DNA of 64,000 bases from NCBI GenBank assembly GCA_902599995.1, contig CACKHN010000003.1, forward strand, positions 1 to 64,000, given 5' to 3'. How positions within the stretch are numbered: position 1 is the first letter of the stretch; each line of letters starts with the position of its first letter. Shown here one piece after another: positions 57,645 to 64,000 of this stretch. The position numbers were made by a program, and so were the translations under genes. This DNA comes from an uncultured Pelagibacteraceae bacterium (GTDB lineage Bacteria; Pseudomonadota; Alphaproteobacteria; Pelagibacterales; Pelagibacteraceae). The notes beneath the pieces are model-generated. The model made no database searches. It was given only the letters and a program-made list of their open reading frames with translations, and had not been told where the DNA came from.

Positions 57645-58646
57645 CTAGTGGTCTCTTACAATGTTTATTAAAAATTTAACCATTTCCGGATTTGTTTCAG
57701 GTAAAATTCCATGACCAAGATTAAATACATATGGATGATCTTTAAATATATCTAAATATTTTAAAACCTCTTTCTTTAGATTTTCTTGATCTGTTAATAA
57801 AATTTTTGGGTCTAATCCTCCCTGAACAGGAATTTTCAAATTTTTGCTAATCATGAATGGGTCAACATTATAATCGATATTAACAGCATCGGGCTTAACT
57901 ATTTCGCAAAACTCTTTATAATTTTTAATTTCTCTTGGAAAACAAATTACAGGAACATTTAATGATCTCACATAATCTACCAAATTTAAGGTAGGTGTAT
58001 AAATATAATTTGGATAATCTCTTTCTTCTAGCAATCCTGCCCAACTGTCAAATATTTGTATAACATTAGCACCGTTCTCAATTTGATTTTTAATATGAAT
58101 TTTTAAAAATTTTTCAATTAATAACAAAACTCTATTGATTAAATATTCGTCTTTAAAAAAATTTTTTTTAACATTTTTCTTAGGAGATTGCTGGTTAATC
58201 ATATAAACAAGTAATGTCCAAGGTGCCCCGACAAATCCAATTGTATTTTTATTTTCTAAATTCATTTTAGAACTAACAATTTTTATAGCCTTATAAACTG
58301 GATAAATTTTCTTGACAAAATCTATCTCATCGATTTTAGACATTAAACTAATATTTAAATCGCCAAGGACTGGCCCAAAATTTTTTTTAAATTCTACTTT
58401 TTGATTTAACCCATATGGCAGCATTAAAATATCTGAAAATATTATTGCTGCGTCCAAATCAAATCTATTAATAGGTTGAAGTGTTATTTGAGAAGATAAT
58501 TTATGATTAAGACATAACTCAACAAAATTAGGATTTTCTTTTCTTATCTCTCTAAATTCAGGCAAATATCTACCTGCTTGTCTCATTATCCATATAGGTT
58601 TAACATTTGTTTTTTTATTTATTATTACTTCATGTAAGGGTGTCAT
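57645..58646 (-). CDS. hemE: Uroporphyrinogen decarboxylase
   Basis: Decarboxylates uroporphyrinogen III to coproporphyrinogen III. Signature PIWIMRQAGRYLPEFRE is near the N-terminus, with the catalytic Asp in IIFSDILMLPYGL and GHGILPETNPE at the end. Length is 333 residues. Its 5' side faces the proposed replication origin, the same neighbour as in Caulobacter. Confidence 0.96.
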   Translation of the reverse strand: MTPLHEVIINKKTNVKPIWIMRQAGRYLPEFREIRKENPNFVELCLNHKLSSQITLQPINRFDLDAAIIFSDILMLPYGLNQKVEFKKNFGPVLGDLNISLMSKIDEIDFVKKIYPVYKAIKIVSSKMNLENKNTIGFVGAPWTLLVYMINQQSPKKNVKKNFFKDEYLINRVLLLIEKFLKIHIKNQIENGANVIQIFDSWAGLLEERDYPNYIYTPTLNLVDYVRSLNVPVICFPREIKNYKEFCEIVKPDAVNIDYNVDPFMISKNLKIPVQGGLDPKILLTDQENLKKEVLKYLDIFKDHPYVFNLGHGILPETNPEMVKFLINIVRDH

Positions 58647-58919
58647 ATTAAAATTATATATATAATTATTGTATTAATATTATGTCTTGTGAATAACGAT
58701 GATTGTTCATTTTAAACATTATATTAACGTTTTAATCACATCTAGAAATTAAATAAAACTCACAAAAATGAACCTTTTTTGTAATTAATTAACATTTATG
58801 TATTGTTTAATTGAATTTATTATTTTTGTTAATAAAACGCTAATTTTACAGGTGTAAATAAACAAAAATTAAATTGAGTAATTTCTTTAAAATTATACAA
58901 ATTTATTAACAATTAATAC
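58647..58919. other. Putative chromosomal replication origin (oriC)
   Basis: A 273-base, extremely AT-rich gap between divergent hemE and ppsR. TGTGAATAA at 58688-58696 is a perfect DnaA box (TTATTCACA on the minus strand). Five single-mismatch boxes lie at 58732-58740, 58827-58835, 58853-58861, 58893-58901 and 58903-58911. Gene direction switches from leftward to rightward here, parS is 8.9 kb away, and hemE-ppsR flanks the origin in Caulobacter and Rickettsia. Divergent promoters for hemE and ppsR must also lie here. Confidence 0.72.
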
Positions 58920-59747
58920 ATGAGTAATACATATCAAATATACTTAATTTCTGACTCCACGGGGGAGACTCTTGAGAGAATTTTTTTAGCATTAAAAGCT
59001 CAATTTAAAAATATTGAGTATAAAATTCATTCATATTCTTTTACAAGAACAGAAAATCAAATTTTAAGAATTTTAGAAGATGCTGAGACAAATAATAATT
59101 CGATTATACTTTACACGATAGTCGATAATAACCTTGCTAAATACTTAGCAAACACGAGTGATAATAAAAAAATTCCCTGTTTTGGAGTTTTAGGAAATCT
59201 TATTTTAAATTTTTCAAAAATTCTTAATCAAAAAGCGTCTCACGAACCAAGTGGACAACACATTCTAAATGACGAATATTATGATAGAATAGAAGCTATT
59301 CAATTTACCATGAATCATGACGATGGAAATTTATTGAATGAAATTGATAAATCAGACATTATCTTGGTAGGAGTTAGTAGGACTAGCAAAACACCAACTT
59401 CTATTTATCTTGCAAATAAAGGATTTAAAACATCTAACATACCATTAGTGAACGAGCATTCGTTACCAGAAAAACTTAAAAACAATCCACAATTCACATG
59501 TGTAGTAGGATTGAGTACCGAACCAGAAAGACTTGCAGATCTAAGAAAAAATAGAATGACTTCTCTTAAAGAAAGTGAAAATACAAAATACACCAATCTT
59601 GATGACATCAAAGATGAGGTAATAAAAGCAAAAAAAACTTTTCAGAAATATAAGTGGCCAGTCATTGATGTTACGAGAAAATCAGTGGAAGAAACAGCAG
59701 CATCTATTATTAAAATACACGAAATATATTCAAACAATGTTAAATAG
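58920..59747 (+). CDS. ppsR: Pyruvate,phosphate dikinase regulatory protein
   Basis: Bifunctional kinase/phosphorylase controlling pyruvate,phosphate dikinase (DUF299). N-terminal IYLISDSTGETLERIF, P-loop-like VGVSRTSKTPTSIYLANKG, and VIDVTRKSVEETAA near the end are diagnostic. Length is 275 residues. It overlaps maf by 11 bases. The PPDK target is not in this window. Confidence 0.93.
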   Translation: MSNTYQIYLISDSTGETLERIFLALKAQFKNIEYKIHSYSFTRTENQILRILEDAETNNNSIILYTIVDNNLAKYLANTSDNKKIPCFGVLGNLILNFSKILNQKASHEPSGQHILNDEYYDRIEAIQFTMNHDDGNLLNEIDKSDIILVGVSRTSKTPTSIYLANKGFKTSNIPLVNEHSLPEKLKNNPQFTCVVGLSTEPERLADLRKNRMTSLKESENTKYTNLDDIKDEVIKAKKTFQKYKWPVIDVTRKSVEETAASIIKIHEIYSNNVK

Positions 59748-60324
59748 TATTATTTTAGCATCAAAGAGCAAAGTTAGAAAAGACATTTTAGAAAAAAATA
59801 ATATAAGTTGTGATGTTAGGCCCTCAAATGTTGATGAAGATATGGTTAAAGAAAGTTTATTAAATGAAAAGATTTCACCAGAAATTATTTCAAAAAATTT
59901 AGCAGAGTTAAAGGCCAATAAAGTAAGTTCTAATGCCCACGAACAGGTAGTTTTGGGCGCTGATAGTGTAATTGATTTGGAAGGGGAATTAATTTCAAAA
60001 CCAAGGGATAGACAGGAGGCACTATTAATTCTAAAAAAACTTAATGGTAAACAACATTATTTAATAAGCTCTGTATGTATATCAAAAAATGGATCGATGA
60101 TTTGGAATTATACAGATAAGGCAAAACTAAAGATGAAAAATTTTACTGAAAATGAGTTAATTGAATATCTGAAAAAAATTCCAGACGCAGCATTGTATGC
60201 CTATAATGTTTATCAAATAGAAGGTGAGGGGCGGAAATTATTCTCTGAAATAATTGGTGATGAAGACACTATAATGGGTCTTCCTATTCAAAAAATTAAA
60301 GAGTACCTAGAAAAGATTAAATGA
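59737..60324 (+). CDS. maf: Maf-family nucleotide pyrophosphatase
   Basis: Hydrolyses non-canonical or modified nucleoside triphosphates. The ATG at 59737 (MLNSIILASKSKVRKDIL) matches the family start (IILAS.S..R..IL); the open frame upstream lies inside ppsR. VVLGADSVIDLEG and SKPRDRQEALLILKKLNGKQH are typical. About 195 residues. Confidence 0.93.
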   Translation: MLNSIILASKSKVRKDILEKNNISCDVRPSNVDEDMVKESLLNEKISPEIISKNLAELKANKVSSNAHEQVVLGADSVIDLEGELISKPRDRQEALLILKKLNGKQHYLISSVCISKNGSMIWNYTDKAKLKMKNFTENELIEYLKKIPDAALYAYNVYQIEGEGRKLFSEIIGDEDTIMGLPIQKIKEYLEKIK

Positions 60325-61115
60325 AAAAATTTTTAGTTATTGGAAATCCAATAAGTCACTCCTTATCCCCCGAACTACATAATTACTGGATTAAGCAGAA
60401 TAGAATTGATGCAATTTATAGAAAAAAAAAAATAAATGATTTTGAATTAGAAAGTATAATTTTAGATGTTAAAAAACACATAATTACTGGTGTTAATGTA
60501 ACTGTACCATTTAAAAAGACAATTATACCTTATCTAGATGAATTAAGTGAAGAGTCAAAAATAACTCAATCAGTTAATACAATATATTTACAAAATAAAA
60601 AAGTCATTGGACATAACACTGATATTGAAGGTTTTGAGAATGCTATAAAAAAAATAAACTTTAATTTTGAAAATAAAAAAGTTTTTATTTTAGGAGCAGG
60701 GGGTGTTGTTCCTTCAATTATTTATGCTTCAATAAAAATGGGATCATCTGAAATTATAATTAGTAACAGAACCGAGAATAAGGCTTTAGAAATCAAAAAT
60801 ATTTTTAATAATATAAAATTGGTTAAATGGGGAGAAATGCCAGATTTTGATGTAATAATAAATGCAACAAGTTTAGGATTGAACCGTGATGATAATATAA
60901 TTTTAGATTTTTCTAAAGTAGGTAAGAATAAATTATTTTATGATGTAATTTATAATCCAATTGAAACAAATTTTTTAAAAACAGGCAAAAATCTAGGCAA
61001 CAAACACGAAAACGGTAAATTAATGTTTATCTATCAAGCATTTTCAGCATTTAGGTTGTGGCATGGTTTAGAGCCTAAGATAAATAAGGAAACAATTAAA
61101 CTTTTAGATCAATGA
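60321..61115 (+). CDS. aroE: Shikimate dehydrogenase
   Basis: NADPH-dependent step of the shikimate pathway. FLVIGNPISHSLSPELHNYW is the N-terminal signature; the catalytic Lys/Asp are in NVTVPFKKTI and GHNTDIEGF; the cofactor loop is ILGAGGVVPSI. Length is 264 residues. It overlaps maf and coaE by four bases each. Confidence 0.95.
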   Translation: MKKFLVIGNPISHSLSPELHNYWIKQNRIDAIYRKKKINDFELESIILDVKKHIITGVNVTVPFKKTIIPYLDELSEESKITQSVNTIYLQNKKVIGHNTDIEGFENAIKKINFNFENKKVFILGAGGVVPSIIYASIKMGSSEIIISNRTENKALEIKNIFNNIKLVKWGEMPDFDVIINATSLGLNRDDNIILDFSKVGKNKLFYDVIYNPIETNFLKTGKNLGNKHENGKLMFIYQAFSAFRLWHGLEPKINKETIKLLDQ

Positions 61116-61699
61116 TACGTATTGGGATTTTAGGTGATATTGGATCGGGAAAAAGTTTTGTTGCAAAAAATTTTGGATATCCAGTTTTTAATGCAGATTA
61201 TGAAGTTTCAAAATTATACCAAAAAAACAAGAATGTTTATCAAAAATTAAAAAAAATATTGCCTAAATACATTTATGAATATCCAATAAATAAAGCAAAA
61301 CTTTCTAGTGCAATTCTTGCAAACAATTCAAACCTAAAAATAATTATAAAGATAGTCCATAAAGAAATAAGAAAAAAAATGCAATCTTTTTTAAAAAAGA
61401 ATCAAAATAAAAAATTTGTAATTTTGGATATACCTTTATTACTCGAAAATAAAATTAACAGAAAAAGTGATATTTTAGTTTTTGTTGAGTCTGGAAAAAT
61501 TAATATTTTAAGAAATTTAAAAAAGAGAAAAAGTTTTAATCCAAGAATAATCAATAAATTTAAAAAAATTCAACTGCCACTTGCTTACAAAAAAAAACAT
61601 TCCACATTTATAATAAAAAACAAATTTACAAAAAAATCTGTTAAAATTGGAATAGAAAAAATTTTAAAAACTATTGAAAATGAAAGAAATAGTACTTGA
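61112..61699 (+). CDS. coaE: Dephospho-CoA kinase
   Basis: Last step of coenzyme A synthesis. P-loop GILGDIGSGKSFVAK is at the N-terminus, with VFNADYEVSKLY and VILDIPLLLENK following. Length is 195 residues. It overlaps dnaQ by 20 bases. Confidence 0.94.
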   Translation: MIRIGILGDIGSGKSFVAKNFGYPVFNADYEVSKLYQKNKNVYQKLKKILPKYIYEYPINKAKLSSAILANNSNLKIIIKIVHKEIRKKMQSFLKKNQNKKFVILDIPLLLENKINRKSDILVFVESGKINILRNLKKRKSFNPRIINKFKKIQLPLAYKKKHSTFIIKNKFTKKSVKIGIEKILKTIENERNST

Positions 61700-62342
61700 T
61701 ACAGAAACAACTGGTCTATCTGTTAAAGATGGTCATAGAATTGTTGAAATTGGATGCATAGAATTAGAAGATTTAATTCCAACGAAAAATAAATTTCATA
61801 GCTATCTAAATCCTGAAAGAAAGGTTTCTGAAAAAGCGTTAGCTGTTCATGGATATAACGATGAATTTTTGTCTAAGCAAAAAAAATTTAAAGAGATTGG
61901 TGAAGAATTTTTAAAATTCATAGAAAATAAAAAACTCATAATCCACAATGCAGAATTTGATCTTTCTCACTTAAATAATGAACTTAATCTATTTGGTAAA
62001 AAAAAAATTGAAAATGAAATTGTGGATACGCTTATACTGGCAAAGGATAAGTTCCCTGGAGCTCCAGTAAGTCTGGATGCACTTTGTAAACGTTTTAGGA
62101 TTGATAATTCCAAACGAACACAGCATACAGCGCTTATAGATTGTGATTTATTGGCAAAAGTATATATAAACCTTATTGATCAAAAAGAACCTACACTTAA
62201 TTTTCAAAGTACTAACCAAGATAAAAAAGAGATTAATATTGAAGAATTTAATTACTATAAAAAAATCGTTAAACCTACCTCAGCAGAAATTAAAAATCAC
62301 AAAGAATATTTAAAAACACATTTAAAAAAAAATTATTTTTAA
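61680..62342 (+). CDS. dnaQ: DNA polymerase III epsilon (proofreading exonuclease)
   Basis: 3'-5' exonuclease. Exo I DTETTGL (with Asp and Glu), Exo II HNAEFDLSHL and Exo III HTALIDCDLLAKVY are intact. I start at ATG 61680 (MKEIVLDTETTG), since an upstream TTG adds only two residues. About 220 residues. The C-terminal tail would bind the polymerase alpha subunit. It ends overlapping secB by four bases. Confidence 0.95.
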   Translation: MKEIVLDTETTGLSVKDGHRIVEIGCIELEDLIPTKNKFHSYLNPERKVSEKALAVHGYNDEFLSKQKKFKEIGEEFLKFIENKKLIIHNAEFDLSHLNNELNLFGKKKIENEIVDTLILAKDKFPGAPVSLDALCKRFRIDNSKRTQHTALIDCDLLAKVYINLIDQKEPTLNFQSTNQDKKEINIEEFNYYKKIVKPTSAEIKNHKEYLKTHLKKNYF

Positions 62343-62761
62343 TTAAATCTTTGTTTGTATAATGCTTCAAAATCTACTTTTTTTTCGAATTTTATACCAG
62401 GATAACCAGAATTTCGTAAAAGATCTAAGAGTGCTTTTTCTAAGTATGGATAAATTTTAATTTGAACATCACATAATATAATTTTTTCTAGCTCTTTTTT
62501 ATCTTTTATCTCCTCATCAACTTTTATTATAGTTGTATATATCATTTCGAAATGCGATTTTTTTTTACTCTGTTCTTTATCGACAAATTTGAATGTTGTG
62601 TTGACTTCAATCATTTTATTTTTTAATGCTTTAGAATTAATATCAATAGTAAGCTGATATTTTCCAATACGCTCTCTTACAATTAAATAAGTTTCAACAT
62701 CAGGAGTTTCACTCGATAAATCTTTGATAAATTTGCCAAGTATTTTAAATTTTTCTGTCAT
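62339..62761 (-). CDS. secB: Protein-export chaperone SecB
   Basis: Keeps preproteins unfolded for SecA. The 140-residue protein shows the fold's pattern: KFIKDLSSETPDVE, IDINSKALKN, and C-terminal ALLDLLRNSGYPGIKFEKKVDFEALY. The position after dnaQ is conserved. It overlaps fxsA by 17 bases. Confidence 0.88.
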   Translation of the reverse strand: MTEKFKILGKFIKDLSSETPDVETYLIVRERIGKYQLTIDINSKALKNKMIEVNTTFKFVDKEQSKKKSHFEMIYTTIIKVDEEIKDKKELEKIILCDVQIKIYPYLEKALLDLLRNSGYPGIKFEKKVDFEALYKQRFN

Positions 62762-63170
62762 TGTCTTCTTCTATATCCTCATAATCTCCATCAATAAAAT
62801 TATTTTCTTTCTTTTTTTTTGGTTTAAATTTTTTAGCAAGTCTATTAAAGATTATTTTCCTACTGACTGGAAATATTAGCAAGAAACCCAATGTATCAGT
62901 TGCAAATCCAGGTATTATTAAGAGTAAAGCTGCAAAAGCAATAGCTGCCCCTGAAATAACTTCATAAGCTGGAGTTTCATTTCTGCTTAACTGAGCAAAG
63001 CCAGATTTAAGAGTATTGAGACCTTCATATTTAGCATAATAAACTCCAATAATAGCAGTGGTGAAAATTAACAGAATAGTGCTCATCGCACCTATTTGTG
63101 AACCAATTTTTATCAAAAGATAGATTTCGATAACTGGGATTAAAATAATAGCTAATAATATTGGGTTCAT
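62745..63170 (-). CDS. fxsA: FxsA-family membrane protein
   Basis: A 141-residue inner-membrane protein with about four hydrophobic helices, N-terminal ILLAIILIPVIEIYLLIKIG, and an FxsA-typical IPGFATDTLGFLLIFP. The C-terminal tail is highly charged. Function is poorly defined; E. coli FxsA suppresses F exclusion of phage T7. It lies beside secB and the Tim44-like gene, as in related genomes. Confidence 0.9.
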   Translation of the reverse strand: MNPILLAIILIPVIEIYLLIKIGSQIGAMSTILLIFTTAIIGVYYAKYEGLNTLKSGFAQLSRNETPAYEVISGAAIAFAALLLIIPGFATDTLGFLLIFPVSRKIIFNRLAKKFKPKKKKENNFIDGDYEDIEEDNDRKI

Positions 63171-63228
63171 TTGTCCTTAATCTAAATTGCTGGTTGAAAT
63201 TAATCAACATAGTAATTACTATCTAATC

Positions 63229-63825
63229 ATGAATTACAGTTTTGAGTACATCGATATCATCTTGCTTGCAATGATTGCTGGTTTTATTTTTTTAAGATTA
63301 AGAGGAATCTTGGGTAAAAGAACTGGTTTCGAGGGCAAAACTTCTGCTCAATTCAAGGAAGTACTAAAAAATATTAAAGTTGACCAAACGTCAAAATCAA
63401 ATGTTATATTTGATATAGCCGCACAAGAAGAATTTTTAAAAGGTGCAAAAATTGCATATGAAACTATCATCACCGATTTTAGCGATAACGACAATAAAAT
63501 TACAACGAGTAGACCATTATTAAATGGCCAGATATATTCTCAATTTAATGAAGCTCTTAAAGAAAGAAGCTCAAGAGGTCATTTTGCGGAAATTACTTTT
63601 ATAGGAATTAACTCTGCTGAGATTAAAGAACATAAAAAAATTGGTAATATTTTAAACGTTACCGTTGATTTTATCGCTGAGGTCATAACTTGTATAAGAG
63701 ATAAAGAGAAGAAAATTGTATCCGGAGATCCAGAAAAAATTAAAAAAATTTATGATACATGGGTGTTCTCAAGAGATACAACTTCTGCAAATCCCAATTG
63801 GCAGTTGGTGAATACATTAACTTAA
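63229..63825 (+). CDS. Tim44-like domain membrane protein
   Basis: About 198 residues from ATG 63229: a single N-terminal membrane anchor (YIDIILLAMIAGFIFLRLRGILGKRTG), then a Tim44-like domain (FLKGAKIAYETIITDFSDND...WVFSRDTTSANPNWQLV). The mitochondrial relative binds the import motor; the bacterial role is unclear, but adjacency to secB suggests protein export or membrane assembly. An upstream in-frame start at 63187 would not add recognisable sequence. Confidence 0.87.
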   Translation: MNYSFEYIDIILLAMIAGFIFLRLRGILGKRTGFEGKTSAQFKEVLKNIKVDQTSKSNVIFDIAAQEEFLKGAKIAYETIITDFSDNDNKITTSRPLLNGQIYSQFNEALKERSSRGHFAEITFIGINSAEIKEHKKIGNILNVTVDFIAEVITCIRDKEKKIVSGDPEKIKKIYDTWVFSRDTTSANPNWQLVNTLT

Positions 63826-64000
63826 TTGAGTAACGATATTTCAGAAAAAGACAAAAAGGACTGGGAAACTTTTATTTCTAGTGATGAAAAGCTTCCTAAT
63901 AAAGATTTTAAGTCATCAAAACAAAAGTTTTTTAAAGTAAAGTCAATTGATCTTCACGGCTATACTCTTGAGGCAGCAAATAATAAAATTGAGGATTTTA
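63826..64000 (+). CDS. Smr-domain protein (cut by window end)
   Basis: Partial. TTG 63826 directly follows the Tim44-like stop (TAATTG). The 58 visible residues include a charged N-terminus (DISEKDKKDWETF) and the start of an Smr domain, SIDLHGYTLEAANNKI, where LDLHG-type sequence is diagnostic. Smr domains often act as nucleases on DNA or RNA. The order Tim44-like then Smr is typical of alphaproteobacteria, usually with mltA between; mltA is absent here. Confidence 0.8.
   Translation, partial: MSNDISEKDKKDWETFISSDEKLPNKDFKSSKQKFFKVKSIDLHGYTLEAANNKIEDF

Noticed and set aside
58647..58919. A small RNA or tRNA gene in the hemE-ppsR gap
   Set aside because: No cloverleaf, no GC-rich stem and no terminator-like structure.

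Overview
The window looks like a chromosomal segment of a streamlined, very AT-rich alphaproteobacterium, most likely of the SAR11 clade (Candidatus Pelagibacter). This is inferred from gene order (irr-fabA-fabB-fabI; tsaB-fur-miaB-phoH-ybeY-lnt-metK; nusA-infB-rbfA-rpsO-pnp; parB-parA-rsmG-mnmG-mnmE-rho-hemJ-hemH-hemE; ppsR-maf-aroE-coaE-dnaQ-secB), from abutting or overlapping genes, and from the lack of mobile elements. I see no tRNA, rRNA, insertion sequence, prophage or CRISPR. No gene-free stretch exceeds 300 bases. The longest is 58647-58919 (proposed origin), then 42868-43081 (porin upstream region); the 162-base gap at 38829-38990 mostly holds a small gene.

Layout. 1-1642: dut, a ThiF-like enzyme and an exported SH3 protein. 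1635-4577: rubrerythrin, a Fe-S oxidoreductase and DUF3501, next to the heme-responsive regulator Irr, with two Irr-box-like palindromes. 4671-7170: unsaturated fatty acid synthesis (fabA-fabB-fabI). 7222-20875: leftward translation and envelope operons, with an apparent intrinsic terminator between the nusA promoter and the nusA start, and a frameshifted methyltransferase after pnp. 20820-31641: envelope and housekeeping genes (deacetylase, Bax-like, Nfu, trpS, murJ, malic enzyme, BON lipoprotein, rsmI, PBP activator, rdgB). 31678-38828: grpE-dnaK-dnaJ, a fluoroacetate-dehalogenase-like hydrolase, dapB, nth and a PfkB kinase.

37899-43627 is a run of nine genes that alternate strand one by one with almost no space between them. 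It holds a previously easy-to-miss 38-residue ArfA-like ORF, a 2OG-oxygenase-like protein, an orphan winged-helix protein with a degenerate receiver, an L,D-transpeptidase, YggS, a degenerate ThiE and the major porin.

43082-58646: leuS-lptE-holA, then the leftward parBA/mnm/rho/hem cluster with a perfect parS inside rsmG and a TPR-sulfotransferase between mnmE and rho. At 58647-58919 gene direction switches from leftward to rightward. This hemE-ppsR gap is where the origin lies in Caulobacter and Rickettsia, and it carries a perfect DnaA box. 58920-64000: ppsR, maf, aroE, coaE, dnaQ, secB, fxsA, a Tim44-like protein and a truncated Smr protein.

Most calls rest on recognisable motifs and synteny. 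Promoters, operators, hairpins and the origin are read by eye and are inferences.
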